A stretch of DNA of 64,000 nucleotides, from NCBI RefSeq assembly GCF_003605125.1, contig NZ_QPQT01000019.1, positions 25,465 through 89,464 on the forward strand. Reading direction: 5' to 3'. Below are positions 44,628 through 54,663 of the stretch, one piece after another. Position 1 is the first letter of the stretch; every line of letters starts with the position of its first letter. Made by a program: the position numbers and the translations under genes. A model generated the notes under the pieces. It had not been told where the DNA came from and made no database searches. It saw nothing but the letters and a program-made list of their open reading frames with translations. The stretch is from Shewanella algidipiscicola. GTDB taxonomy: Bacteria > Pseudomonadota > Gammaproteobacteria > Enterobacterales > Shewanellaceae.

Positions 44628-46943
44628 ATGGAATTTATTATTGGGTTATTTGTAATTTATTTGATCTATAGATTATTTAAAGGTAACAGTAAACCTTCTG
44701 CACACAAACCTTCCCCAAAAAGAACTCCGAAACCTTTTTCTGAAAAAGCAAAAGTCCCTGAAAATAGAACCTCATCCCCCAGTATTGCTGTAAGATCTTC
44801 CAGCATAAGTGTATCCAGTAAATCTAACCATACTTATTTAGACGATGATGATGATGACTTTGCTACTTTTACTATTCATACAAGCTTTGGCCGAGAGCCA
44901 GAAAAAACAACGAACAAACAAAAAGGTCGATGGATAAGTGAAGATGAACAACTTTCTGTTAATGGAAGACAGTTAACAAAAGGCTTTTTCTACTTTGGTG
45001 GAGTAATGAATTCACTAGATGGGTACGGTATAGAGCCATCTCTAGTGGATGATAAACGCCCAGCTTCAAGTCCCTCGGTAGATTCAGAAATATACACTGA
45101 TGAATCCTTAGGGTACTGGCCGACTTACGCATCTTTATCTAAAGGCTGTAGAGGTGCTTACCTAGATTGGCTCGCCTCTGATCGCTCAAACCCCAATACA
45201 CCTATTGGTTATGTCTTCATCTATTTCTACGGGTTTGAGAGAAGAGTCATTGAAAACAAATCCAATAATCAAATAACTGATGAAGAGTACATAGCAATAT
45301 TTGAAGAAGTGTTGCGTCTCAATAGCGTTTTCAACGCGAATCGTTCGTTCAGAGGATACTCTGCTAATTTCCTCGAACTAATGGCACTGCAAAGACCCAC
45401 CTTACTTGAAGATAGACTGGCAGATATACCTGAAACTAATAATGCATTGTCATTTAAAGTTAACCTTGCAACAACTATAGCCAATGGAAACCCTGTAACA
45501 GCTCCCTTAGCTTTAGAGTGGCTAAAAAATACATTCGAGTATTCCCTAAAAACCCCCGCCCGTAGATGTGAAGAAGAGTTTAGCCAGCTTTTCCAAATTA
45601 GATTTTCTGACAAGTTTGGCGAAGGAATTTCCGTAAAACCCAATAAAACTAAACTGCGACTTTCATACCATGCGGCAAGTAATGGTGTGCATGGGGTTGA
45701 TTTGGAGTTGGGTGACTTACCAGATCCAAGTATTCTCAAAGGCCCAATTAAAAAGCTCATTCCAATTGCCGAACAATGTACGGAAGAGTTGAACAGCTAT
45801 AGCCGTTACTTAGGAAAAGCTGATACCTCAAGGAGTGATATTGCAGCGTTAATGTTATTACCTAAAGAACTAGCAAACGAAGCAAATTCACCAGTCATAG
45901 AAACATTTAAGTCTTGGGCAAATCAGATAATTAGTTCAAATGAAGGACTAACCACAGTCAAGGATTTCTGGACTCATACAGGTACACCTCTCCCTAAGGC
46001 GTTTAACAAAAAAGAAAATGAACTAGTCGCTAACTTGGCTGCTAAGGCTGAAATAGGTATTGCGCCAGACCAACGTTTTCATCATGCAAAACTGAAAATC
46101 GATGACAACATTGTGCTCTTCTCACCGGGCCATGGAGAGTTTTTTGAGCCAAGCTCTGCATTCAACCAAGTAAGTTTAGCAATTAGGTTAGGGGCAATGG
46201 TCGCAACGATAGACGGTACTGTAGATCAGCATGAGAAACTCGCCTTACAAACGTTGATAAACCACGATGACAAACTCTCACCTTCTGAAAAGAACTCGTT
46301 AAATGCATATTTAACTTGGCGTCTAAATGCCCCTGTAAATAATACCGGCTTGAAAGCCAGGATTGAAAAACTCGGCGTTCCACAGGTGGAATTCTTGAAA
46401 AGATTCATGCTTTCCATCGCCCTTGCTGATGGAAAAATCGATGCTTCTGAAATTAAGCAAATTGAAAAGTTATATACCTCGTTAGGCTTAGATAAATCAC
46501 TCGTTACAAGTGACATTCATGCGTTTGCCTCCAGCAAACAACCTATCTCAGCCACATCTAAAGACGCTTCAATTGATAAAAGTACCTTTCAGTTGGATGA
46601 AGGTATTCTGGCTATGCATGAAAGTGACACCAACGATGCAAAGAGTATGCTGGAGAGTATATTTGCTGTTGATGAAGAAGCTGAACTGGAAGTTAGCCCC
46701 ACCGCTGATGTCAATGAAGAAGGCTTAGATAGCCCTTACAAAGAACTTTTTGAAACTTTGATAGCAAAAGAGTCGTGGCCACGTAAAGAAGTTCATGAAC
46801 TGTGCAGCAAACTAAACATAATGGTTGATGGCGCATTAGAAACCATTAATGACTGGGCTTATGACAAAGTCGATGCGCCAGTTCTAGATGACGATGGTGA
46901 TATCTACGTCGATCTAGAAATCGTAGAAGAATTGAAGGGATAA
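44628..46943 (+). CDS. sngA: TerB-domain protein, Shango SngA-like
   Basis: A 771-residue protein with an N-terminal membrane anchor ('MEFIIGLFVIYLIYRLF') and a low-complexity Ser/Pro/Lys linker to about residue 90. A TerB_N-like domain follows (about 100-280, 'GRWISEDEQLSVNGRQLTKG', 'GYVFIYFYGFERRVI'), then a TerB-like helical domain (about 520-640, 'RLGAMVATIDGTVDQHEKLA', 'FMLSIALADGKIDASEIKQI') with acidic residues typical of metal-binding TerB. A TerB_C-like end lies at about 690-771. TerB_N-TerB-TerB_C proteins beside a BrxD-like ATPase and an Lhr-like helicase define the Shango antiphage system. GAGG lies seven bases before the ATG. Confidence 0.82.
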   Translation: MEFIIGLFVIYLIYRLFKGNSKPSAHKPSPKRTPKPFSEKAKVPENRTSSPSIAVRSSSISVSSKSNHTYLDDDDDDFATFTIHTSFGREPEKTTNKQKGRWISEDEQLSVNGRQLTKGFFYFGGVMNSLDGYGIEPSLVDDKRPASSPSVDSEIYTDESLGYWPTYASLSKGCRGAYLDWLASDRSNPNTPIGYVFIYFYGFERRVIENKSNNQITDEEYIAIFEEVLRLNSVFNANRSFRGYSANFLELMALQRPTLLEDRLADIPETNNALSFKVNLATTIANGNPVTAPLALEWLKNTFEYSLKTPARRCEEEFSQLFQIRFSDKFGEGISVKPNKTKLRLSYHAASNGVHGVDLELGDLPDPSILKGPIKKLIPIAEQCTEELNSYSRYLGKADTSRSDIAALMLLPKELANEANSPVIETFKSWANQIISSNEGLTTVKDFWTHTGTPLPKAFNKKENELVANLAAKAEIGIAPDQRFHHAKLKIDDNIVLFSPGHGEFFEPSSAFNQVSLAIRLGAMVATIDGTVDQHEKLALQTLINHDDKLSPSEKNSLNAYLTWRLNAPVNNTGLKARIEKLGVPQVEFLKRFMLSIALADGKIDASEIKQIEKLYTSLGLDKSLVTSDIHAFASSKQPISATSKDASIDKSTFQLDEGILAMHESDTNDAKSMLESIFAVDEEAELEVSPTADVNEEGLDSPYKELFETLIAKESWPRKEVHELCSKLNIMVDGALETINDWAYDKVDAPVLDDDGDIYVDLEIVEELKG

Positions 46944-46946
46944 ACA

Positions 46947-48254
46947 ATGGTTGCAAAAAGAATACGAGCTAAAGAAAGGGATGCAATTATCCAATCTCTG
47001 AAGTCAGGTGTGACTCCTAAGATTGGAATCCAGCATATCCAAGTTGGTCGAGTAAATGAATTAAAAGCTCTGATCCAAGACATTGATCGGATCTCAGATG
47101 GAGGTTCAGCTTTCAGGCTCATTATCGGCGATTATGGTTCTGGTAAAACATTCTTTTTAAGTGTTGTACGTGCTATTGCTCTAGAGAATAAGCTTGTAAC
47201 CGTCAATGCAGACTTATCTCCTGATAGACGTATTCATGCATCGGCAGGTCAAGCCAGGAACCTTTACTCTGAGCTAATGCGCAACATGGCTACTCGCAAC
47301 AAACCTGATGGTAATGCTTTAACCAGTGTAGTTGAAAAGTTCATTACAGAAGCAATGAGAGAAGCTGATACTTCAGGAAAAAGTATAAATTCAATTATCC
47401 ATGAAAAATTAGCATCACTTTCTGAACTCGTTGGCGGTTATGATTTTGCTAAAGTTATTGAGGCTTATTGGATAGGTCATGAGAAAGATGATGAGATATT
47501 AAAAGCTAACGCCATAAAATGGTTACGAGCAGAGTATTCAACTAAAACCGATGCCCGAAATGACCTAGGGATTCGAACAATTATTTCAGATACATCTTTT
47601 TATGATGCGCTGAAATTAATGAGTTTATTTGTCAGACAAGCTGGCTACCAAGGGCTTCTAGTTAACTTAGACGAAATGGTAAATCTGTATAAGTTGAACA
47701 ACACAACAGCGAGAACTTCTAACTATGAACAAATACTCCGAATTCTAAACGATTGTTTACAAGGAAGCGCTGAACATTTGGGATTCCTTCTAGGCGGAAC
47801 CCCTGAGTTTTTGCTAGATCCACGTAAAGGGTTGTATAGCTATGAAGCACTACAATCTAGATTGGCAGATAACAGCTTTGCTAAACAAGCGGGCGTGATT
47901 GATTATTCGTCACCAGCGCTACACCTCGCTAGCTTAACCCCTGAAGAATTGTATATTTTGCTTAAAAACTTGCGCCATGTTTATGCTGAAGGTGACGAAG
48001 CGAAGTACTTGGTTCCAGACGAATCTCTCAAAGCGTTCTTACAGCATTGCAGCCAAACTATAGGGGATGCGTATTTTAGAACGCCACGTAACACCATTAA
48101 AGCATTTTTAGACATGCTCGCTGTAATCGACCAAAACCCGCAAATTGCATGGCATAGTCTAATCTCATCAGTAGCAATTAATGAAGATAAGCCTTCCGAT
48201 GTTGAACTCGAAACAGAGGACAATGAAGATGGGTTTGCTGACTTCAAACTATGA
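46947..48254 (+). CDS. sngB: BrxD-like ATPase, Shango SngB-like
   Basis: A 435-residue P-loop ATPase of the DUF2791/BrxD type. 'MVAKRIRAKERDAIIQSLKS' and 'GVTPKIGIQHIQVGRVNE' form the characteristic N-terminus. Walker A GDYGSGKT is at 61-68 and Walker B 'GLLVNLDEM' at 236-244. 'LGFLLGGTPEFLLDPRKGLY' is the conserved sensor region. In BREX type 2 such ATPases partner a helicase (BrxHI); in Shango they partner SngA and SngC. No BREX genes (pglZ, pglX) are present here, which favours Shango. It begins three bases after sngA, and its stop overlaps the sngC start by four bases (ATGA). Confidence 0.85.
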   Translation: MVAKRIRAKERDAIIQSLKSGVTPKIGIQHIQVGRVNELKALIQDIDRISDGGSAFRLIIGDYGSGKTFFLSVVRAIALENKLVTVNADLSPDRRIHASAGQARNLYSELMRNMATRNKPDGNALTSVVEKFITEAMREADTSGKSINSIIHEKLASLSELVGGYDFAKVIEAYWIGHEKDDEILKANAIKWLRAEYSTKTDARNDLGIRTIISDTSFYDALKLMSLFVRQAGYQGLLVNLDEMVNLYKLNNTTARTSNYEQILRILNDCLQGSAEHLGFLLGGTPEFLLDPRKGLYSYEALQSRLADNSFAKQAGVIDYSSPALHLASLTPEELYILLKNLRHVYAEGDEAKYLVPDESLKAFLQHCSQTIGDAYFRTPRNTIKAFLDMLAVIDQNPQIAWHSLISSVAINEDKPSDVELETEDNEDGFADFKL

Positions 48255-50446
48255 TTGATGAACATGAAAAATTAGACAATCGGATTCAACGCTGGATATT
48301 CAAACAAGGCTGGACTGGCTTACGGGAAATACAATGCCTTGCTATTGAACCTATATTGTCTGAAAAGACAGATGTGCTGATCAGCGCTTCAACCGCAGCA
48401 GGAAAGACAGAGGCATTTTTCTTGCCTGCACTCAGCGCTATAGCACCTCAAGAAACGGGTGTAGGGATCCTTTACGTTAGCCCTCTAAAAGCCCTTATAA
48501 ATGACCAAGATAGGCGCTTAGAAAGTCTGTCTGATCTGTTAGAAATACCGGTTACTCCCTGGCATGGTGATAGCTCACAGAGCCGAAAGAAGAAATTAAA
48601 AGCATCACCGTCTGGTGTCGTGTTAATAACACCTGAGTCATTGGAGTCATTACTCATCAGAGACTCTGGCTGGATCAAAGCTGCATTCTCTAATTTGAAA
48701 TATATCGTTATTGATGAGTTTCATGCCTTTATTGGTTCTGAGCGCGGCCATCACTTACTCTCTTTACTTCATAGACTTGAACACCTTCTCGGAAGACTAG
48801 AAACACCAATCCCGAGAGTAGCTTTGAGTGCTACGCTTGGTGAGTTAGAAAAAGTACCTCTATCGCTTCGCCCTAATCGCTCTTTACCTTGCAAGATCAT
48901 CAAAGATACACATTCGACTTCCACCCTGAAGGTTCAGATAAAGGGGTATGTAAACCCTGCTAACTTAAAAGCTGAGTCTTCCAATGATGCCGAATATACG
49001 ATCTGCCAAGATTTATTTAAATTTTGTCGAGGCGGAAATCACCTTGTGTTTGCAAATAGTAGAAGCCGCACAGAAAGTATTGCGGCTACATTATCTGACT
49101 TCTGTGAAGAAAAAATTGTACCGAATGAGTTTTTTCCTCACCATGGCTCGCTATCTAAAGATCTTCGAGAAAGCTTAGAAAAGCGATTACAACAGGAGCA
49201 TTATCCAACCACAGCGATTTGCACAATGACTCTTGAACTAGGCATTGATATCGGCAAGGTAAACTCAGTAATTCAAGTAACAGCCCCCCACTCTATTTCA
49301 AGTTTACGGCAAAGAATGGGACGCTCAGGAAGACGCGGTGGAGCCTCAATATTGCGAATGCTCATCGCTGAAGCTGAATTGACAAAAGACTCTAGCGTCA
49401 TCGACAAGCTGAGACTGGAGCTTATTCAGTCTCTGGCCATGATCAGACTTCTTATCGGCAGTAAATGGTATGAACCAGCTGATACATCACTTTATCACTT
49501 CTCAACACTCCTTCATCAAGTACTTGCGGTCACTGCACAATGGGGAGGAATTAGAGCAGAGCAATTATTTAGTTTGCTCTGTAAAGATGGCCCTTTTCAA
49601 AACGTTAATGTTGAAAACTTTAAAGCACTACTTGTCCACATGGGCAAAACAGAACTCATAACTCAGTTAGGAAGTGGTGAATTGGTGCTTGGCCTTTTGG
49701 GAGAAAAGCTGACAAGCCATTACTCGTTCTATGCTGTTTTCAAAACGCCTGAAGAGTTTCGGATTGTATGTGGAACAAAATCACTCGGAACGCTGCCTGT
49801 AGATTCATTGGTATTGGAAGGTCAGCATATTGTTTTCGGTGGAAAACGTTGGAAAGTAAACGACATAGATAGCGAAAAGAAAGTTATTTATGTGGTACAT
49901 GCAAAAGGTGGCAAGCCGCCAAAATTTGGTGGTGCTGGCTTGAACATACATGATGTTGTCCGGCAAGAGATGTTTCAAATATTAAAAGACGGTGACTACA
50001 GAATTTCTGTGGGGGATCAGAAAGTCGACTTCGCTGATTCAGCTGCACGAGAACTGTTTGGTGAGAGCGTACGATATTTCGAAGATGCAAAGCTCTCTAG
50101 AGAACCACTGCTCCAGGTTGGCAATACTACTTATATATTCCCATGGCTTGGCGACAAAGTGGTAAATACAATTGTCGCCTTGCTAATCCAACATGGGGTT
50201 GAAGCTGGCGCATATGCAGGAGTCATAGAAGTAGAAAAAGCGTCATTAGAAAGTGTTCGCTCAATATTGCTCAAACTTGCTTCAACGGAACTCCCAACAG
50301 AAACAGAACTAGCACAACAAATACAGGAAAAACGTATCGAGAAGTTCGATGAGTTCTTGCCGGAAAGTATTCTATCCATAGGGTATGGAGCCAGAGCATT
50401 TGAAATTGGCAATTCACAGAATTGGTTAAAATATAAGGTAACGTGA
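48251..50446 (+). CDS. sngC: Lhr/BrxHI-like helicase, Shango SngC-like
   Basis: A 731-residue SF2 helicase. Motifs: ASTAAGKT (46-53), DEFH (155-158), ALSAT (191-195), 'TMTLELGIDIGKVNSVIQV' (about 325-343) and 'RQRMGRSGRRG' (353-363). The C-terminal half carries an Lhr-like winged-helix and beta-rich part ('GKRWKVNDIDSEKKVIYVVH', about 534-553). Helicases of this type are the third Shango component and probably remodel nucleic acid in an ATP-driven way. The start overlaps the sngB stop (ATGA), showing translational coupling. Length is typical of the group. Confidence 0.85.
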   Translation: MIDEHEKLDNRIQRWIFKQGWTGLREIQCLAIEPILSEKTDVLISASTAAGKTEAFFLPALSAIAPQETGVGILYVSPLKALINDQDRRLESLSDLLEIPVTPWHGDSSQSRKKKLKASPSGVVLITPESLESLLIRDSGWIKAAFSNLKYIVIDEFHAFIGSERGHHLLSLLHRLEHLLGRLETPIPRVALSATLGELEKVPLSLRPNRSLPCKIIKDTHSTSTLKVQIKGYVNPANLKAESSNDAEYTICQDLFKFCRGGNHLVFANSRSRTESIAATLSDFCEEKIVPNEFFPHHGSLSKDLRESLEKRLQQEHYPTTAICTMTLELGIDIGKVNSVIQVTAPHSISSLRQRMGRSGRRGGASILRMLIAEAELTKDSSVIDKLRLELIQSLAMIRLLIGSKWYEPADTSLYHFSTLLHQVLAVTAQWGGIRAEQLFSLLCKDGPFQNVNVENFKALLVHMGKTELITQLGSGELVLGLLGEKLTSHYSFYAVFKTPEEFRIVCGTKSLGTLPVDSLVLEGQHIVFGGKRWKVNDIDSEKKVIYVVHAKGGKPPKFGGAGLNIHDVVRQEMFQILKDGDYRISVGDQKVDFADSAARELFGESVRYFEDAKLSREPLLQVGNTTYIFPWLGDKVVNTIVALLIQHGVEAGAYAGVIEVEKASLESVRSILLKLASTELPTETELAQQIQEKRIEKFDEFLPESILSIGYGARAFEIGNSQNWLKYKVT

Positions 50447-50563
50447 TTTGCTACAAGACCAAATGTCTTCCATTTCAACTATGAGCGAAGCAAGTTTTAG
50501 TCTCGCGCCTTTTCAAGGAGAAATTAAACCAAATGATATTAGAAAGTTATAAGGAAAGTACTA

Positions 50564-51412
50564 ATGGCGCTTGAAGAAAACCTCACAGCTCTAAATATTA
50601 CAGACTTTCCGATTGATGATGATTGTATAGGGTCAAAATGGAAAGTAGAAAATGAAGAACAGCTGGCTCGCCTTATCGCTATAATCGTTATGGGACAAGC
50701 AGCGCAAGCCGCCCATATTATTGATGAGCTTTTGCCAGCAGCTCCAGCATTTACTGACAATGAGCTTAAAAATGAAGCAAAAATAAAATTTACAGTCCAA
50801 GAGAAAAAACAAACACCACGCACTGGCTATCCGAGAATTCAAAGAGACGGCCTAATTTTTGAAATCATTTCTTGGATAGCTGCGAAGCAAGTCTCTGGAG
50901 AAAAATGCTATCTAAAAGACCCTCACACGAGCTCTACATCCCAAGGCTTGGATGGGCTCATGATAGAACTCAATGAAGATGGTAATGAAATTTACAACTC
51001 AACGATATTTGAGGACAAATGTACCGAAACTCCAAGAAAATTCTTCAGAGAGAATGTTATCCCAGGCTTTCTAGATCGGCATGAAAATACGAGAAATGCA
51101 GAGCTTATTGCTGCTGCAACAACACTCATCCAGCTGAGTGGAGTTGGCAATTTGCAAGCCATGTCTATGGTTCGTAAAGTTCTTGATAACTCGGCCAGGA
51201 GATATCGCGCAGGTTTTGCGTTAACCAAACTTTTCGATTCGGATACAGCGCAGAAGGCATTGTTCAAAGGGTATGACAAAATAAAGGATATAACACAGGA
51301 GCAACGCATCGGTGCGAGTCTAATTATAGATGGGGAGTTAAGGGATTGGTTTGATAAGTTGGCAACGAAAATTATTGCTTATATAGAGCAACTAGATGTG
51401 GAGCAAGATTAA
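50564..51412 (+). CDS. DUF1837/HamA-like nuclease
   Basis: A 282-residue protein of the type found first in Hachiman and AbpAB loci. A PD-(D/E)XK core is visible: Glu100 in 'DGLIFEIISWIAAKQV', Asp130 in 'QGLDGLMIELNEDG', and Glu150-Asp-Lys152 in 'TIFEDKCTETPRKFF'. HamA is a DNA-degrading effector held inactive by its helicase partner until phage or damaged DNA is detected. A helical C-terminal domain follows ('LQAMSMVRKVLDNSARRYRA'). The stop overlaps the start of the helicase gene (TAATG), as usual for the pair. AAGGAAAG precedes the ATG. Confidence 0.8.
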   Translation: MALEENLTALNITDFPIDDDCIGSKWKVENEEQLARLIAIIVMGQAAQAAHIIDELLPAAPAFTDNELKNEAKIKFTVQEKKQTPRTGYPRIQRDGLIFEIISWIAAKQVSGEKCYLKDPHTSSTSQGLDGLMIELNEDGNEIYNSTIFEDKCTETPRKFFRENVIPGFLDRHENTRNAELIAAATTLIQLSGVGNLQAMSMVRKVLDNSARRYRAGFALTKLFDSDTAQKALFKGYDKIKDITQEQRIGASLIIDGELRDWFDKLATKIIAYIEQLDVEQD

Positions 51413-54400
51413 TGTTTGATCCAGAAACAGCAACACTCCTTCGAGCGGCTCCCGAGTTTCCTGATTTAGACCCAGAGGACCTACCGCAGCTTTTGACCAG
51501 TCACTATGCACAGATTGTCTCCATGAGGCTCGGTGGAGAAGAACAGTCAAGTCAAGAAGATGGTTGGACATTAGATCGCATTGCGGACACCTATGAACTA
51601 GTTGTTTCTATCAACCAAGATCCATCTATTAGACGATCTTCTGCATTTGTTGCTGCAAGTGCTCAACTATTAATTGCAAGAAGAGAGGAACTACTAGAGG
51701 CGGCAGTCTTTGAGAAGGCAAATGTCAGCAGGGATCGTTTAGCACCTGAAATTGCAGCTGTCCTTCTATTTCTTGCTGCGGAGCAATATGCAGATGCCCT
51801 TGAAGCAGCGTCTAAAATAAAAATCGAAAAGGAAGGACAGCATCCGCTTATTACCGAATTAGTTTGGCATATAGTTGATTTAGCGACCGGACGCCTAACA
51901 GAGATTATTAAGAGAGGTAATGATCGGCCCGGCTTTGTGTTACCACAGGATAGTAATTTTGAATTTTCTGCTTTTATTGCATTGGCTCACTCTTTAGTCG
52001 TCGGCATAGAAAATTTATCAAAAGTAATCTTAAGAATTGATGTAGACGAAATTCAAAATAGATCTCCTAGGGAGTGTTTTGAGCAAGTTAAATCCCTTGC
52101 CGTTTCAATCAATAGAGAAGTTCTAACTTCCGGAGTTGAATTCACATTTCCAGGTATTGCCCATCTAGCATCACTACTCACGGCAGCACATGACGGTATA
52201 TATGAATCTGCGCTCACTAAGCTGGAGCCACCGCAAGGAGCTGGGTCTGAATTTTGGCAAAATTGGATAGCCTTCCGAGCCAAAAAATTTCCTTTTATCT
52301 GGCCTAATCACAGGAAAGCCTTAGCAGATGGTTTCCATCACAATGGAACGTCTGCTGTCATGGTGTTACCAACAGGGGCCGGAAAAACAACTATTTCCTC
52401 ATTAAAAATCGCGAGTGCTTTATCGCAGGGGAAAAAAGTAATTTTTCTTGCCCCAACTCACGCACTTGTTGAACAACTTACTATCGACCTACAAGAGATG
52501 TTCCCTCAAGATATTTTAGGTTCTACTGTATCAAGTGATTTTGATCTTCTCTTCCAGGTTGGTGCCGTTCTTCCGGAAATTGAGGTAATGACACCTGAAA
52601 GATGTTTAGCAATGCTTTCCTTCTCCCCCGAATCCTTTGATGATGTTGGCTTATTGGTATTTGATGAATGTCATTTGCTCAGCCCGCAATCAGGAAAGAT
52701 ACGTAGGTCGCTCGATAGTATGCTTTGTTTGCTGGCATTTAATAGAGTTGCCCCAGATGCAGATACTCTATTTCTATCTGCGATGGTGCAAAACGGTGAG
52801 GAGTTTTCTAATTGGGTGGAACAGTTAACAGGCCGAAACTGTATAAGTATTGATCTTCTTTGGAAGCCCAGCAGACAGGCAAGAGGAATAGTAATTTATG
52901 AAGAAGATGAAGTTAAAACGATAACGACAAATGCTCTTAGAGTCCAAAGGCGTCTTGATAAAGAAGCCGGAAACCGAGCCAAAAACCTTAGGGTAGCATC
53001 ATCTAGAGAGTTGGAGCTCCATCCCTATGCGATATGGGGATTGCAACATAACTGGCTGGACATAGAAAATAATAATGCAATTTGTACATTTACAAGACTG
53101 ACACAGGAAAAAATTTTACTTAAAGGAAAACTTTATCCAAATAAATTATCTATCACTCCTAATGTAAACAGTGTTGCTTCGACATTAGCCTCAATCAGCG
53201 CAAGTTGTCGCCTTAAAACAATTGTCTTCGTTAATCAAAAATCCCACGCTATATCGACAGCAAAAAGTATCACGGATGCTCTTGGAGGAAACATTGCTTC
53301 AACAGAAGATGAAGATCACAGGTGGGATGCTCTAGCGTTAGAGCTTGGGGGGCTGAAGCACTCATTGCTTACAAAAGGAAGCGCCGCAGTCCCACATAAT
53401 GCATCCATGCTGAGAATCGAAAGGGATTTGTCTGAACGCATGTACAAACGTGCAGATGGGGCAATGGTAATTGTTGCTACTCCAACATTAGCTCAAGGTC
53501 TTAATTTGCCAGCTCAAATGGCCATTTTGGCGGGGGATACGCGTGCTGAGAACGATAGTCGACAACTTTTAGAGGCCCATGAATTATTGAACGCTGCGGC
53601 ACGAGCTGGTAGAGCTGGGCATCTTGCAAATGGAATCGTATTGCTAATACCAGAACCAATTCTCTGCTTTCCAAAAGATGAAAGTTTAAACGAAGATGTC
53701 GTAGTTAAATTGCAGTCGTTAATTCCTGAAGACGATAGGTGCGTAGAAATATCGGACCCAATTTCAAGCATCTTAGATGAGATATCTGTTGGAAATACTG
53801 TAAATCGTGACGTAATGTACCTTGTTAATCGCCTAGCAACACTAAGTGACGCTGAAAACGGTGAAATCTCATTATTTAATCTTAACTCTTCATTTGCAGC
53901 ATTTCGTTCAAGAGGGAGAAATGAAGAGCAGAGATTTGATGCTCAACTAATTGAGTTGGAACATCTTGTTAACCAGCAAAATAGTGATGGAATTGACAAG
54001 TCTCTATCAATATTGACCTCTCAGAGCGGATTACCACCACTTGTACTTTCACGTTTAAGGGCTGCGATTACACAAAATATAGGTGCTTTACCTACGTCGA
54101 TTAGTGATTGGGTTACTTGGCTACTCGCTTGGCTAAAAGCTGATGGTGAAGCTCAAGAACTATTACTATTTGATGTAAAGTCTTCAATTCTAGGTTCAAC
54201 AGGTCGGAATAAAAATAGCATTATCACAGATGAAATTCTGGATGAGTTATCTATGGGAATATATGCGTGGTTAGATGGTTTGCCACTAAAGGATGTGGAG
54301 ATTGCATTGGGGGGGAATCCTGATTCAGTTAATGCAACTGCAAAATCCTGCCCAAGAGCAAGGGAGCTTGTCGGCACTGTTCTACCGAGAGGCCTTTCCT

Positions 54401-54606
54401 TTATTATGGGCTTGGTGACACGGATTGTAACTGAAATTAATCCTTACGACAGCCAAAAGGGTCTATCCTCAGAAGTCGTTGAAGCTCTGAGTACAGCAAT
54501 CCGTTTGGGTTATGACTATCCTGAAAAACTAGCATTCTCTTTTTCAAATTCAGGGATTTTATCTCGAGTTGGGGTCCATCAAGCCTTCAATCAAGAAAAA
54601 GAGTAA
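51412..54606 (+). CDS. HamB/AbpB-like helicase
   Basis: A 1064-residue SF2 helicase. The N-terminal 300 residues are a helical region without a known motif. Then come motif I PTGAGKT (320-326), 'VIFLAPTHALVEQL' (motif Ia), DECH (418-421) and SAM (456-458). Motifs V and VI are in 'TPTLAQGLNLPAQMAILAG' and 'LLNAAARAGRAGHLANG' (about 680-745). The C-terminal third is helical. In Hachiman, HamB scans DNA and restrains HamA; in AbpAB, AbpB plays a comparable part. The gene is coupled to the nuclease gene by a TAATG overlap and ends at the island's right edge. Confidence 0.83.
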   Translation: MFDPETATLLRAAPEFPDLDPEDLPQLLTSHYAQIVSMRLGGEEQSSQEDGWTLDRIADTYELVVSINQDPSIRRSSAFVAASAQLLIARREELLEAAVFEKANVSRDRLAPEIAAVLLFLAAEQYADALEAASKIKIEKEGQHPLITELVWHIVDLATGRLTEIIKRGNDRPGFVLPQDSNFEFSAFIALAHSLVVGIENLSKVILRIDVDEIQNRSPRECFEQVKSLAVSINREVLTSGVEFTFPGIAHLASLLTAAHDGIYESALTKLEPPQGAGSEFWQNWIAFRAKKFPFIWPNHRKALADGFHHNGTSAVMVLPTGAGKTTISSLKIASALSQGKKVIFLAPTHALVEQLTIDLQEMFPQDILGSTVSSDFDLLFQVGAVLPEIEVMTPERCLAMLSFSPESFDDVGLLVFDECHLLSPQSGKIRRSLDSMLCLLAFNRVAPDADTLFLSAMVQNGEEFSNWVEQLTGRNCISIDLLWKPSRQARGIVIYEEDEVKTITTNALRVQRRLDKEAGNRAKNLRVASSRELELHPYAIWGLQHNWLDIENNNAICTFTRLTQEKILLKGKLYPNKLSITPNVNSVASTLASISASCRLKTIVFVNQKSHAISTAKSITDALGGNIASTEDEDHRWDALALELGGLKHSLLTKGSAAVPHNASMLRIERDLSERMYKRADGAMVIVATPTLAQGLNLPAQMAILAGDTRAENDSRQLLEAHELLNAAARAGRAGHLANGIVLLIPEPILCFPKDESLNEDVVVKLQSLIPEDDRCVEISDPISSILDEISVGNTVNRDVMYLVNRLATLSDAENGEISLFNLNSSFAAFRSRGRNEEQRFDAQLIELEHLVNQQNSDGIDKSLSILTSQSGLPPLVLSRLRAAITQNIGALPTSISDWVTWLLAWLKADGEAQELLLFDVKSSILGSTGRNKNSIITDEILDELSMGIYAWLDGLPLKDVEIALGGNPDSVNATAKSCPRARELVGTVLPRGLSFIMGLVTRIVTEINPYDSQKGLSSEVVEALSTAIRLGYDYPEKLAFSFSNSGILSRVGVHQAFNQEKE

Positions 54607-54622
54607 ATCTAAGGAATAAGAA

Positions 54623-54651
54623 AAAAGGCGAACCATTTCTGGTTCGCCTTC
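54623..54651. terminator. terminator at the right edge of the defence island
   Basis: AAGGCGAACCA-TTTC-TGGTTCGCCTT is a perfect 11-base stem with an A-run before it on the plus strand. It lies between the end of the HamB-like gene and the convergent end of gcvP, and can serve both. Confidence 0.8.
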
Positions 54652-54663
54652 TATACTTAGTTA

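Noticed and set aside
46947..50446. BREX system (BrxD and BrxHI)
   Set aside because: The ATPase and helicase resemble BREX parts, but no pglZ, pglX or brxC is present and a TerB protein is directly upstream, which fits Shango better.
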